A stretch of 64,000 nt of DNA from Burkholderia sp. Nafp2/4-1b (GCF_003635165.1 NZ_ML058599.1:186001-250000); one strand, 5' to 3'. Positions 16,987-30,229 are shown, numbered from the stretch's first letter. Program-made: numbers and translations. Notes: generated by a model not told the origin, from the letters alone.

Positions 16987-18936
16987 ATGAAAAAGTCCGC
17001 TTCGCCCTTGCTTGCCTTCCGTTTCCGTGCGGTCTGCGCCTCGATCGCCGGCGCGCTGTCGCTCGCATCGTGCGGCGGCGTCGACAGCAATCCGCCGCCG
17101 CAGGCCAATGCAACGCCCGCGGCCAAGCGCCCGAACATCCTGTACATCATGGCCGACGATCTCGGCTACTCCGACATCCATGCGTTCGGCGGCGAGATCA
17201 ACACGCCGAATCTCGATGCGCTCGTCGCGTCGGGTCGCATCCTGTCGAATCATCACACCGGCACCGTCTGCGCGATCACGCGCGCGATGCTGATTTCCGG
17301 CACCGATCACCATCTCGTCGGCGAAGGCACGATGGGCGTGCCGACCGACGAGCGACGCGGGCTGCCCGGCTACGAGGGCTACCTGAACGATCGTGCGCTG
17401 TCGTTCGCACAACTGTTGAAGGACGCCGGCTATCACACGTACATCGCGGGCAAGTGGCACATCGGCTCGGGAATCGTCGGCAGCGCGACAGGCAGCGGAC
17501 AGACGCCGGACCAGTGGGGCTTCGAGCGCAGCTACGTGCTGCTCGGCGGCGCGGCGACGAACCACTTCGCGCACGAGCCGGCCGGTTCGTCGAACTACAC
17601 GGAAGACGGCAGCTACGTGCAGCCTGGCCAGCCGGGGCAACCGGGCGGCACGGGCGGTAGCCCGGCGGTGTTCTATTCGACGAACTTCTATACGCAGAAG
17701 CTGATCTCGTACATCGATGCGAACAAGCAGGACGGCAAGCCGTTCTTCGCGTACGCGGCGTACACGTCGCCGCACTGGCCGCTGCAGGTGCCGGACCCGT
17801 GGCTGCACAAGTACGCAGGCGTATACGACGCCGGCTACGACGCGATCCGCGACGCACGCATCGCGCGGCAGAAGGCGCTCGGCCTGATTCCGGCCGACTT
17901 CAAGCCGTTCGACGGCCTGCCGGAAACGACGTCGGCGTCGCCCGCGACGGCGAACAACGGCACCGCGAACGCGAAGTACATCAGCGCCGTGCATTCGGCC
18001 GTCGATGGCTACAGCGATTACGGCACCGGCAAGGTCGACAAGCTGTGGGCGAGCCTGAGCCCGGCGGAGCGCCGTGCGCAGGCACGCTACATGGAGATCT
18101 ACGCGGGGATGGTCGAGAACCTCGACTACAACATCGGCCTGCTGATCCAGCACCTGAAGGACATCGGCGAATACGACAACACCTTCATCATGTTCCAGTC
18201 GGACAACGGCGCGGAAGGCTGGCCGATCGACTCGGGCGCGGACCCGACGGCGACCGACACCGCGAACGGGCAGGAGCCGACCTATTCGGCGCTGGGCACC
18301 GACAACGGCAAGCAGAACGCGCAGCGGCTGCAATACGGGCTGCGCTGGGCCGAAGTGAGCGCGACGCCGTTCCGGCTCACGAAGGGTTATTCGGCCGAAG
18401 GCGGCGTGTCGACGCCGACGATCGTGCGCCTGCCGGGCCAGACGCAGCAGTTGCCGACGCTGCGCGCGTTCACGCATGTGACCGACAACACGGCGACCTT
18501 CCTCGCGATCGCGGGCGTCACGCCGCCGTCGCAGCCGGCGCCGCCGCTCGTGAACACGCTGACGGGCGTCGACCAGAACAAGGGCAAGGTCGTCTACAAC
18601 AACCGCTACGTGTATCCGGTGACGGGCCAGTCGCTGCTGCCGGCGCTGACCGGCTCGGCGACGGGTGAAGTGCACACGACGCCGTTCGGCGACGAAGCCT
18701 ACGGCCGCGCGTACCTGCGCAGCGCCGACGGCCGCTGGAAGGCGTTGTGGACGGAGCCGCCGCTCGGGCCGCTCGACGGTCACTGGCAGCTGTACGACCT
18801 CGCGGCGGACCGCGGCGAGACGACCGACGTGTCCGCGCAGAATCCGTCGGTGATCAGCACGCTGGTCGACCAATGGAAGAGCTACATGAGCAACGTCGGC
18901 GGCGTCGAGCCGCTGCGCCCGCGCGGCTACTACTGA
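16987..18936 (+). CDS. Exported (lipoprotein-like) sulfatase with atypical CAITR active-site motif
   Basis: A 649-residue alkaline-phosphatase-superfamily arylsulfatase, cleaving sulfate esters. PNILYIMADDLGYSD supplies metal ligands D57/D58; FQSDNGAEG and the KWHIG stretch are also typical. The residue converted to formylglycine should be C95, but the motif is C-A-I-T-R where the maturation consensus is C-x-P/A-x-R, so position 3 is Ile. The leader ends LSLASCGG, a good lipobox (C29), implying attachment to a membrane facing the periplasm. The formylglycine-generating enzyme gene follows after 10 bp. Insertions (a Gly/Pro-rich loop near residue 215) make it longer than average. Confidence 0.9.
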   Translation: MKKSASPLLAFRFRAVCASIAGALSLASCGGVDSNPPPQANATPAAKRPNILYIMADDLGYSDIHAFGGEINTPNLDALVASGRILSNHHTGTVCAITRAMLISGTDHHLVGEGTMGVPTDERRGLPGYEGYLNDRALSFAQLLKDAGYHTYIAGKWHIGSGIVGSATGSGQTPDQWGFERSYVLLGGAATNHFAHEPAGSSNYTEDGSYVQPGQPGQPGGTGGSPAVFYSTNFYTQKLISYIDANKQDGKPFFAYAAYTSPHWPLQVPDPWLHKYAGVYDAGYDAIRDARIARQKALGLIPADFKPFDGLPETTSASPATANNGTANAKYISAVHSAVDGYSDYGTGKVDKLWASLSPAERRAQARYMEIYAGMVENLDYNIGLLIQHLKDIGEYDNTFIMFQSDNGAEGWPIDSGADPTATDTANGQEPTYSALGTDNGKQNAQRLQYGLRWAEVSATPFRLTKGYSAEGGVSTPTIVRLPGQTQQLPTLRAFTHVTDNTATFLAIAGVTPPSQPAPPLVNTLTGVDQNKGKVVYNNRYVYPVTGQSLLPALTGSATGEVHTTPFGDEAYGRAYLRSADGRWKALWTEPPLGPLDGHWQLYDLAADRGETTDVSAQNPSVISTLVDQWKSYMSNVGGVEPLRPRGYY

Positions 18937-18946
18937 GGTCGGCACG

Positions 18947-19996
18947 ATGCGGTTGCGCTTTCTGACGCTCGGCGCCGCGCTCGCGGCCATGCTGTTCGCT
19001 GCTGCGTTCGCCGCCGGTTATGCGAGCCCGTCGGCGTCGCCGGCGCGCGGCTTCGATGACGCGAATCGCGGCCGCGCGCTCGTGCCGCTCGGTTCGGAGC
19101 GGCAGTGCGAGCGCTATTCGGGGCTGCCCGCGAAGTGGCGCGACGACCCGAAGGCCGGCATGGTGCATCTGAGCGGCGGCGCGTTTGTGTTCGGCAGCAC
19201 GCGCGGCTATGCGGACGAGCGTCCGGTCGGCGACGGCAAGACGCGCGTCGGCGGGTTCTGGATCGACCAGACCGACGTGACGATCGCGCAGTTCGCGGCA
19301 TTCGTGAACGCGACCGGCTACGTGACCGAAGCCGAGCAGCAGGGCGGCGCGGCGGTGTTTCATGTGCCGACGCGCGACGAGCTGAATGCGCGCGACCTTG
19401 CGTGGTGGACGTGGGTGAAGGGCGCATCGTGGCGGCAGCCGCGCGGCCCCGGCAGCAATGTCGCCGGGCTCGGCAACCTGCCGGTGACGCTCGTCACGCA
19501 GCGCGACGCGCTCGCGTATGCGCACTGGCTCGGCCGCGATCTGCCGACCGAGGCCGAATGGGAATACGCGGGCAAGGCCGGCCGCGACGACGCGTCGCTC
19601 GATGCGGCGCCGCGCGACGCGCAGGGCAAGCCGGCCGCGAACTACTGGCAGGGCGCGTTTCCGGTGCTCGATACCGCGGAGGATGGTCATGCGGGCCTCG
19701 CGCCGGTCGGCTGCTACGCGGCGAACGGCTTTCAGTTGTACGACATGATCGGCAACGCATGGGAATGGACGAAGGACGCGTACACGGGCCCGCATCAGTC
19801 GCACACGAATGGCGACACTGCCGCCGTCGCACCGCCGACGCGCCGGCACGATACGCCGATGGTGATCAAGGGCGGCTCGTTCCTGTGCTCGCGAGATTAC
19901 TGCGTGCGCTACCGTGCATCGTCGCGCGAACAGCAGGAAGCCGATCTCGGCGCGTCGCATATCGGGTTTCGCACGATTCTGAGGGATGCGTCATGA
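18947..19996 (+). CDS. Formylglycine-generating enzyme (SUMF1 family), with signal peptide
   Basis: A 349-residue protein with an FGE-sulfatase domain that oxidises the sulfatase Cys to formylglycine. MVHLSGGAFVFGSTRGYADERPV, LPTEAEWEYAGKAG, GNAWEWTKDAY and GGSFLCSRDYCVRYR are diagnostic; the last has the two cysteines C314 and C319, five residues apart as in the human enzyme's active-site pair. The N-terminus is a signal peptide or membrane anchor (LGAALAAMLFAAAFAAGYA). Bacterial FGE usually acts in the cytoplasm, so an exported one is notable. Lies 10 bp after the sulfatase; stop overlaps the next start (ATGA). Confidence 0.92.
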   Translation: MRLRFLTLGAALAAMLFAAAFAAGYASPSASPARGFDDANRGRALVPLGSERQCERYSGLPAKWRDDPKAGMVHLSGGAFVFGSTRGYADERPVGDGKTRVGGFWIDQTDVTIAQFAAFVNATGYVTEAEQQGGAAVFHVPTRDELNARDLAWWTWVKGASWRQPRGPGSNVAGLGNLPVTLVTQRDALAYAHWLGRDLPTEAEWEYAGKAGRDDASLDAAPRDAQGKPAANYWQGAFPVLDTAEDGHAGLAPVGCYAANGFQLYDMIGNAWEWTKDAYTGPHQSHTNGDTAAVAPPTRRHDTPMVIKGGSFLCSRDYCVRYRASSREQQEADLGASHIGFRTILRDAS

Positions 19997-20805
19997 AGCG
20001 GATGATGATGCATTGCGTTGCCGCGTCGCTGGTCGTTGCGTGCGGCTTCGCCCATTCGGGTTCGGCCGTTGCCGCGGAAGCGGTGACGCCGACGATACGC
20101 GTCGGAGTGACGCGCGGCGTGCATGCGGACATTCTCGACGAGGTGAAGCGCGTCGCCGCCGCGCGCGGAGTCGGTATCGACGTCATCGAATTCGACGATG
20201 CATCGCGCATCGATACCGCACTCGCGGATGGCAGGATCGACGCCGCGAGTTTCGAGGACGCACAGCGCCTCGCTGCCACACGCGCGGCGAAAGGCTACGC
20301 ATTGACCGCCGTCGCCCCGACCGTCACGCTGCCGATGGCGCTCTATTCGCGCAAGCTGAAGAGCTTGAACGAACTGCAGCCCGGCGCGACGGTCGCGATT
20401 CCCGCCGACCCGCGCGGGATGGCGCGTGCACTCGTGCTGTTGCAGAACGACACGCTGGTGACGCTGCGCGAAAAGGCTGGCCTGCACGCGACGCTGCGCG
20501 ACGTGACCGGCAACCGGCTCGCGCTGAAATTCGTCGCACTGCGCCGCGATCGGCTGCATGCGGCGCTCGACTCGGCCGCATTCGTCGCGATCGACAGTGA
20601 CGATGCGGCACGCGCGGGACTGCAACCGGCGCGCGACAGCATCAATCTCGAGGACGCGCGTTCGCCTTACGCGAACGTGCTGACCGTGCGCGACGCCGAT
20701 CGCACGAAGCCGTGGGTCGCGCAACTCGTCGGTGCGTATCACTCGGACGACGTCGCGCATTTCATCCTCACGCGTTATCAGGATTCGGTGCGGCGGCCGT
20801 GGTAG
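19993..20805 (+). CDS. MetQ/NlpA-family substrate-binding protein
   Basis: A 270-residue periplasmic binding protein of the NlpA/MetQ family (methionine-type ABC uptake). The leader is MKRMMMHCVAASLVVACGF; VVAC could act as a lipobox, otherwise cleavage is after AVAA near residue 28. The mature part shows IRVGVTRGVHADILDEVKRVAAARG, SFEDAQRLAATRAAKGY, and ATVAIPADPRGMARALVLLQ, which is typical of MetQ. No permease or ATPase gene is next to it, so it is an orphan that might serve a transporter elsewhere. Translationally coupled to the FGE gene; its 3' end overlaps the next gene by 7 bp. Confidence 0.82.
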   Translation: MKRMMMHCVAASLVVACGFAHSGSAVAAEAVTPTIRVGVTRGVHADILDEVKRVAAARGVGIDVIEFDDASRIDTALADGRIDAASFEDAQRLAATRAAKGYALTAVAPTVTLPMALYSRKLKSLNELQPGATVAIPADPRGMARALVLLQNDTLVTLREKAGLHATLRDVTGNRLALKFVALRRDRLHAALDSAAFVAIDSDDAARAGLQPARDSINLEDARSPYANVLTVRDADRTKPWVAQLVGAYHSDDVAHFILTRYQDSVRRPW

Positions 20806-21785
20806 ACGACTACCGCCTCGCCTGCAATGCGTGCGGACGCTGCTGCAACAGCGCGCCGACGTTGTCGTTGCGCGAGCTGTTCCGGCATCGTCATCGGTTC
20901 GTCGGGGCGTTGACGATTCGGCGCGTGCCGAAGCGGCGGATCGGCGAACGATCGCGCATCGGGCGCAACGAGTACGTGCTCGACGCGGACGACGTCGCCG
21001 CGACGGAGGCGCTTGCGAGCACGTTGTTCCATCGTGCAAGCGGCGCGGGCGACGATTGGATCGCACTAACGCTGCAAGGCTACGACTATCCGTCGCTCGG
21101 CCGATGCCCGGCGCTGGCCGACGACGGCCGCTGCAGCGTGCATGTGGACAAGCCTTCGATCTGCAGTGCGGTGCCGCTCGATCCGATGCTGCCGGACCGC
21201 TTGCAGTCGCGCGTGCTCGCCGGGCGGCGCGAAGATACGGTGTGGCTCGATTCGAACTGCATCGTCGATTCGGAACTCGAAACGGCTTCGGTCGATGCGT
21301 CGCTGACGATCCCGCTGATGAAGGCAGGCCAGATTGCGGATCGCGCGGCGCTCGACACGTTTCGCAACGCGCTTTCTTTCGAGCGCGCGGTGTGGCGTGA
21401 TGCGGTGTTCACATCGCTGATCGACGGCGGACCGCAGGTACGCGCGGCGCTGTCGCGGCTTGCGCCCGGCGATTACCTGACGATGTCGATCGTGCCGGTG
21501 CTGCTCGCCGTCGCATCGGTTTCCCCGCATTGTCGCGCGTTGTGCATCGACTTCATCGACGCGCAGCGCACGTTGATCGATGCGTATGTCGAAGCGGCAC
21601 TCGCGCGCAGGCGTCTCGACGACCGGCCGGCCACACGCGAACTGCGCGGCTTTGCAGAGGCGCTCGAACGCGCACGTCACGCACTCGCCGCCATACCGGT
21701 GGCCACGCCGAACACGCGCGCCGACGCCCTACGCATCGACGCGTGGCTCGACGATCGGCACGTTTCCGTCCAGCCCATCGCGTGA
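20799..21785 (+). CDS. YkgJ-family cysteine-cluster protein
   Basis: A 328-residue protein opening with CNACGRCC (CxxCxxCC at residues 9-16), followed by GRCPALADDGRCSVHVDKPSICSAVP. This cysteine set defines the YkgJ/flagellin-methylase-like family, thought to bind zinc or an iron-sulfur cluster. The GTG at 20799 is the best start: it lies 5 codons before the conserved region and overlaps the upstream stop. The remainder is helical and not recognised. Operon position suggests a part in sulfatase or sulfur metabolism, but the biochemical role is unknown. Confidence 0.75.
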   Translation: MVDDYRLACNACGRCCNSAPTLSLRELFRHRHRFVGALTIRRVPKRRIGERSRIGRNEYVLDADDVAATEALASTLFHRASGAGDDWIALTLQGYDYPSLGRCPALADDGRCSVHVDKPSICSAVPLDPMLPDRLQSRVLAGRREDTVWLDSNCIVDSELETASVDASLTIPLMKAGQIADRAALDTFRNALSFERAVWRDAVFTSLIDGGPQVRAALSRLAPGDYLTMSIVPVLLAVASVSPHCRALCIDFIDAQRTLIDAYVEAALARRRLDDRPATRELRGFAEALERARHALAAIPVATPNTRADALRIDAWLDDRHVSVQPIA

Positions 21786-21850
21786 CACCGAAGGCACGCG
21801 CAGCGTGCCTTACACTTGGCGCTCCTTCCATCGTCTCCGACGGAGCGCGC

Positions 21851-22177
21851 ATGTACGCATCGACCTTCATTTTTCGCGCCGGGCAGTACGACGACGAATT
21901 CCATCGGCTCGACCGGCAGATCGCCGACATGGCGCGCGCGACGCCCGGTTATCTCGGTGAGGAGACCTGGGAGAACGCGGACGCGGGGCTGATCCAGAAC
22001 GTCTACTACTGGGAATCCGAGGCGGCTTTGCAGCAGCTGATCCAGCATCCCGCGCATCGGGAAGCGAAGGTGAAGCAGGCGCGCTGGCTCGACGGCTATC
22101 GCGTGGTGATCTCGCAGGTGTTGCGCGAGTATGGCGACGGCAAGCTTGCGCAGCCGCATGCGGGGCAGTCGGCGTGA
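21851..22177 (+). CDS. Antibiotic biosynthesis monooxygenase (ABM) domain protein
   Basis: A 108-residue ferredoxin-like ABM domain: YASTFIFRAGQYDDEFHRLDRQIADMARATPGYLGEETW, then VYYWESEAALQQLIQHPAH. Members are small cofactor-free monooxygenases, heme-degrading enzymes or stress proteins of unknown role. Starts 65 bp after the YkgJ gene; possible co-transcription. The 136 bp after it, before the convergent LysR gene, hold no gene I can support. Confidence 0.8.
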   Translation: MYASTFIFRAGQYDDEFHRLDRQIADMARATPGYLGEETWENADAGLIQNVYYWESEAALQQLIQHPAHREAKVKQARWLDGYRVVISQVLREYGDGKLAQPHAGQSA

Positions 22178-22313
22178 GCGGATTGCCGCATCGGAGCCTC
22201 CGACATTCGGCCTTGCGCAAACCGTTCGGGCTCGCGCTGCTCGCCGACTCCGACGCGAGCGGCCGGATGCGCGAACGCCGCGGCGAACTGCCGCTCGCTA
22301 TCCTCACCCCGCG

Positions 22314-23246
22314 TCAAAGCGCCTCGACCAGCAACCGGTTGCTCTTCTCGCAATACTCGTGACACGCCGCCCGCGCGGCGATCGACGCGCCGTGCACGAA
22401 CTTCGGCGCATCGGCGCGCCGCGACATCGACACGACGATCGACGGCGGCGACGGCTGCAGCGGCAGCTCGACGACCTCGCCGCTCTCGATCAGCGCATCC
22501 ACGAACAGCACCGGAATCGCGGCCACGCCGAAGCCGTCGCGCACCAGCTGCACGATCACCGAGATCGACGGTGAACCGGTAATCCGCGTCTCCGACAACG
22601 GCACGCCATGCGCATGCGCTAGCGTGCGAACAATATCCTCGAGCGCGCGATGCGGTGCGGTGCCGCGTCCGTAGGTCAGGATCGGCTGGCGCAGCACCTG
22701 CCGCGCGAGGCCCGTGCGCGTGTTCGGCAGCAGCCCCGCGCGCGCGATCCAGCGCACCGGATAGTTCGCGAGCGCGTCGCAGACGACCGACGCCTCGTCG
22801 CTGCCTTCCACCCGAATGATCAGATCGAGCTCGCCGGCCATCAGCCGGCGCTGCAGCACGACGCTGACGTCGACGGTCAGGTCGATCTCCAGTTGCGGAT
22901 AGTCGGCGGCGAGGCGGCGCAGGTAATGCGGCAGCCAGCTGTGCACGACCGTCTCGATCACGCCGAGCCGCAGCTTGCCGCGCAGCGCGCTTTCGCCGGC
23001 CGCGGCGGCCTGCAGCTCGTGCGTCGCCTCGACGACGGCCTTCGCATAGCCGAGCAGGTATTCGCCGTTCGGCGTGAGCCGGAACTCGCGGCTGTCGCGA
23101 TCGACGAGCACGGTGTGCAGTTCGTCCTCGAGTGCCTTCAGGCGCTGCGAGATCGCGGCCGGCGTCGCGTGCAGCGCGGTGGCCGTGGTGCGGAAGTTGC
23201 GCAGCTTCGCGAGCGTGACGAAGGTTTCGAGAAAACGCGTGTTCAT
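22314..23246 (-). CDS. LysR-family regulator, divergent to the DUF1445/oxoprolinase genes
   Basis: A 310-residue LysR protein with N-terminal winged HTH ([40 protein letters not shown]) and a periplasmic-binding-like effector domain from about residue 90. It is divergent from the DUF1445 gene across 206 bp that include A/T-rich sequence (about 23340-23395), the usual layout for a LysR protein controlling its neighbour. Likely controls the DUF1445/MFS/oxoprolinase set; effector unknown, possibly 5-oxoproline or glutamate. Confidence 0.88.
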   Translation of the reverse strand: MNTRFLETFVTLAKLRNFRTTATALHATPAAISQRLKALEDELHTVLVDRDSREFRLTPNGEYLLGYAKAVVEATHELQAAAAGESALRGKLRLGVIETVVHSWLPHYLRRLAADYPQLEIDLTVDVSVVLQRRLMAGELDLIIRVEGSDEASVVCDALANYPVRWIARAGLLPNTRTGLARQVLRQPILTYGRGTAPHRALEDIVRTLAHAHGVPLSETRITGSPSISVIVQLVRDGFGVAAIPVLFVDALIESGEVVELPLQPSPPSIVVSMSRRADAPKFVHGASIAARAACHEYCEKSNRLLVEAL

Positions 23247-23452
23247 GGCGATCGGGCGGACGGTGGACGCGCAGCTTGCCCGTGAAGAAAAATGAACGGG
23301 ACCGGGGAAAACCCGGAGATCCGTTAAGGAATTCTATACAGCGGGCGCAAAAAAACTCGTTGGCGACAAAATTTTTTCTTTTCTATTCTTCGCCGTATCC
23401 GCTGACGCAACGACATCGTCGGCCCGACAACATCGATCCGCTACCCGACATC

Positions 23453-24226
23453 ATGACGCCTTCCGAATTCCGCCAGTCCGTACGCAGCGGCGCGTTCCGC
23501 AACCCGACCGCCGGCCAGTGCGGCCCGTTCGCGCAAGCGAATCTCGCGATCCTGCCGAACGCGTATGCGCACGATTTCCTGCGCTTCTGTCAGGCGAATC
23601 CGAAGGCGTGCCCGCTGCTGGGCGTCGGCGAAGCGGGTGCGTTCCGGCTCGACGTGCTCGGCGAAGATCTCGATATCCGCACCGACGTGCCGAGCTACAA
23701 CGTATACAGGGATGGCGTGCTGACGGAGCGCGTCGATTCGCTCGAAGCGCTGTGGCGCGACGATTTCGTCGTGTTCGCGATCGGCTGCTCGTTCTCGTTC
23801 GAGGACATGCTGGCGCGCGAAGGGATCCGGCTGCGCCACATCGACGAAGGGCGCAACGTGCCGATGTACCGCACGTCGATCCCGAACCGCCGCGCGGGCA
23901 TCTTCGGCGGCCAGCTGGTCGTGTCGATGCGCCCGTTGCGCGGCGCCGACGCGATCCGCGCGGTGCAGATCACGAGCCGGTTCCCCGGCGTGCACGGCGC
24001 GCCGGTTCATATCGGCCATCCGGAGGAACTGGGGATTGCCGATCTCGGCGCGCCCGATTTCGGCGACGCGGTGACGGTGCGCGACGGCGAGCTGCCGGTG
24101 TTCTGGGCGTGCGGCGTGACGCCGCAAACCGCGCTGATGGAAGCGAAGCTGCCGCTCGCGATCGCGCATACGCCGGGCTACATGCTGATGACCGACATCA
24201 CGAACGCGTCGCTGGCCGTGTTCTGA
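23453..24226 (+). CDS. DUF1445 hydro-lyase family protein (D-glutamate cyclase-like)
   Basis: A 257-residue protein of the DUF1445 family (B. subtilis YcsI; the catalytic part of mammalian D-glutamate cyclase, which turns D-glutamate into 5-oxo-D-proline). Visible family stretches are [51 protein letters not shown], and [33 protein letters not shown]. An ATG at 23453 starts the conserved region; no strong ribosome site is visible. Upstream of an MFS transporter and a 5-oxoprolinase-type enzyme, D-glutamate cyclisation is a reasonable proposal here. Confidence 0.85.
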   Translation: MTPSEFRQSVRSGAFRNPTAGQCGPFAQANLAILPNAYAHDFLRFCQANPKACPLLGVGEAGAFRLDVLGEDLDIRTDVPSYNVYRDGVLTERVDSLEALWRDDFVVFAIGCSFSFEDMLAREGIRLRHIDEGRNVPMYRTSIPNRRAGIFGGQLVVSMRPLRGADAIRAVQITSRFPGVHGAPVHIGHPEELGIADLGAPDFGDAVTVRDGELPVFWACGVTPQTALMEAKLPLAIAHTPGYMLMTDITNASLAVF

Positions 24227-24442
24227 TCCGACGAATGCCGGCGGCCCGCGCGGCCGCCGGTTTGGCTCGGTCGCGGTAGCCCGCCGCGGCCGGTGACGAT
24301 CCGCCCGGCTGGAGGGCTGCGCCGCGACTTGACGCTCGCAAGCGCGACGCAAGCGGCACACGTACGCAGCACACATACGAAGCACACACACCACACGCAG
24401 AACGTGCCGGTCTCGACCGCACATTTCGACAGGAGCTTCACC

Positions 24443-25747
24443 ATGGAAAGCAAGACCCTCGCGGCACCCGCCGCCGACCCGGCGGATCCCGCGCGCAACG
24501 GCCTGTTCGGATGGTATGCGGACGCGCAGCCGCGCGAGCGCCGCGCGTTCTGGAGCTGCAAGGTCGGCTACATGCTCGACGGGATGGACACGCAGATGCT
24601 GTCGTTCGTGATCCCGACGCTCGTCGCGACCTGGGGCATCTCGCTCGCGGACGCCGGCTTCATCGGCACGATGACGCTGCTCGCGTCGGCGCTCGGCGGC
24701 TGGCTCGCGGGCATCCTGTCGGACCGGATCGGTCGTGTGCGCACGCTGCAGCTGACGGTGCTGTGGTTCGCGGTGTTCACCGCGCTGTGCGGGCTCGCGC
24801 AGAACTATCACCAGCTGCTCGCGGCGCGCGCGCTGATGGGCTTCGGCTTCGGCGGCGAATGGACGGCCGGCGCGGTGCTGATCGGCGAAGTGATCCGCGC
24901 GCGCGATCGCGGCAAGGCGGTCGGCCTCGTGCAGTCGGGCTGGGCGATCGGCTGGGGGCTGTCGGCGCTGCTCTATGCGCTGCTGTTCTCGGTGCTGCCG
25001 GCCGAGCAGGCGTGGCGCGCGCTGTTCCTCATCGGCCTCGCGCCCGCGCTGCTGGTGGTCGTGATCCGCCGCTACGTGAAGGAGCCGGACGTCTACGAGA
25101 AGGAGAAGGCCACGCAGGCGAAGGGCGCCGACGCACCGCGCTTCACCGAAATCTTCGCGCCGAAGCTGCTGTCGACGACGCTGCGCGCGGCGCTGCTGAC
25201 CACCGGCGCGCAGGGCGGCTACTACGCGATCACGACCTGGCTGCCGACCTTCCTGAAGACCGAGCGGCATCTGACCGTGATGGGCACCGGCGGCTATCTC
25301 GCGACGATCATCATCGGCTCGTGGATCGGCTACCTGACGAGCGCATATCTCACCGACCGCCTCGGCCGCAAGCCGAACTTCATCCTGTTCGCGCTCGGCT
25401 CGATGGTGATCGCGTTCGCCTACACGTCACCGGTGCTGCACCTCACGAACGCTTCGATGCTGTGGCTCGGCTTCCCGCTCGGCTTCTTCGCATCGGGCAT
25501 CTTCTCGGGGATGGGCGCGTTCCTCACCGAGCTGTTCCCGACGCGCGTGCGCGGCTCGGGGCAGGGCTTCTGCTACAACGTGGGCCGCGCGGTCGGTGCG
25601 TTGTTCCCGTTCCTGATCGGCGCGCTGTCGAAGCACTACGGGCTCGGCGCGAGCATCGGCATCTTCGCGGTGGCCGCGTACGGCGTGCTGATCGTCGCCG
25701 CGCTGACGCTGCCCGAAACGCGCGGACGCGAACTCGACGCCGCGTAA
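24443..25747 (+). CDS. MFS transporter (AAHS/sugar-acid type)
   Basis: A 434-residue inner-membrane protein with 12 predicted membrane segments. GYMLDGMDTQMLSFVIPTLVATWG, GWLAGILSDRIGRVRTLQ and LMGFGFGGEWTAGAVLIGE are typical of MFS acid:proton symporters. It probably imports the substrate of the adjacent enzymes. AGGAG lies 7 bp before the ATG at 24443. The leader before it (24227-24442) is rich in ACACA-type repeats and contains no gene. Confidence 0.88.
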   Translation: MESKTLAAPAADPADPARNGLFGWYADAQPRERRAFWSCKVGYMLDGMDTQMLSFVIPTLVATWGISLADAGFIGTMTLLASALGGWLAGILSDRIGRVRTLQLTVLWFAVFTALCGLAQNYHQLLAARALMGFGFGGEWTAGAVLIGEVIRARDRGKAVGLVQSGWAIGWGLSALLYALLFSVLPAEQAWRALFLIGLAPALLVVVIRRYVKEPDVYEKEKATQAKGADAPRFTEIFAPKLLSTTLRAALLTTGAQGGYYAITTWLPTFLKTERHLTVMGTGGYLATIIIGSWIGYLTSAYLTDRLGRKPNFILFALGSMVIAFAYTSPVLHLTNASMLWLGFPLGFFASGIFSGMGAFLTELFPTRVRGSGQGFCYNVGRAVGALFPFLIGALSKHYGLGASIGIFAVAAYGVLIVAALTLPETRGRELDAA

Positions 25748-25870
25748 GCGAGCGTCAAACCGGCCGCCGCCTTACCTCTCCCTGTTCATCGAAGCCCCTG
25801 ACGCGGCGCGCGACGCGCGCCGTGCGGCGGCGCTCGTCCTTCGAATCAACGACGCATCGAGTTCATCGCC

Positions 25871-29509
<3,639 letters not shown>

Positions 29510-30229
29510 CCGGCGCGACGGAGCGCGCCGCAACGCATCGCAATGCGGCGCAATGCGCGAAAACCGTGCGGAGGTTCACCCGACGCCCGGTTTTGGCGCG
29601 CAGTCGCGGCCGGGGCGGCGCGTTCGTACCGGTTCCATTCGAATTGCGTCACGGCGAGCACGACGCCGCGATATATCCATTCCGATTGATCGATGCGATA
29701 TTGCGACGCATTGGAGGAATAAAGACCCGTATTCCCGCATAGGGCGAAATGGCAATAACCCCATTTCGCGCCCGTCCCGATGCGATCCGACCCCGGCTTG
29801 ACGGCACCCACAGCCGATCGATGCCGCGCCCCTGCGATTCCGCGCAAACGCCCGTCCGGCGGGGCAGAGCGCCGGTATTGCGCCGACGCTCGCGGGCCGC
29901 TGCCGGGCCGCAAGCGCGCAGCCCGCAACCACGGAAAATCCCCGCTGCCAATTGAGTTCCGGTTCCTTGACACTCCGTTCCGAATGTGAGTGTCAATCCT
30001 CATCTTCATTTGATAAGATGGCTTCCATTCATTCGTTTGGAAAACCTGCGCACGGGAAGCGCGAACGCCGGGTCGGATTAGTTGCAAACAAATACGGAAC
30101 GAGGCTCGTTGTCGGGGCCATCACGGCCATCACGACAATCCGGCCGGGTACGCGCGTGGCGCGCCCGGCGGTCGGCGGCCACTTCGGCTCCGTCTACACT
30201 GTGCGTTTTTTCTGGATCGGGGCGTGTCC
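29510..30229. other. 720-bp gene-free region upstream of rpfR
   Basis: No coding region can be supported; the ORFs found here on both strands are compositional. Two structures stand out: a hairpin GCGAAATGG/CCATTTCGC (29744-29769, loop 8) and a 9-bp perfect inverted repeat at 29967-29996. TAAGAT (30014-30019) could be a -10 box. Confidence 0.5.
29967..29996. promoter_or_regulatory. TTGACACTC-N12-GAGTGTCAA inverted repeat in the rpfR promoter region
   Basis: Perfect 9-bp arms with a 12-nt spacer, centred about 250 bp before the rpfR ATG. The arms contain TTGACA, so one may double as a -35 box. The symmetry suggests a dimeric repressor or activator. No match to a named operator that I can assert. 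Confidence 0.6.

Noticed and set aside
20035..20045. VVAC lipobox of the MetQ-like protein as proof of a lipoprotein
   Set aside because: A standard signal cleavage after AVAA a few residues later is equally good; left open in the annotation.
22174..22362. Possible 62-residue ORF with GTG overlapping the ABM stop
   Set aside because: Its middle looks somewhat protein-like, but it runs antisense into the 3' end of the LysR gene and has no ribosome site; not enough evidence.
24356..24400. ACACA-rich stretch thought to be a repeat array
   Set aside because: Units are irregular and short; no consistent spacer or repeat, so not a CRISPR or tandem array.
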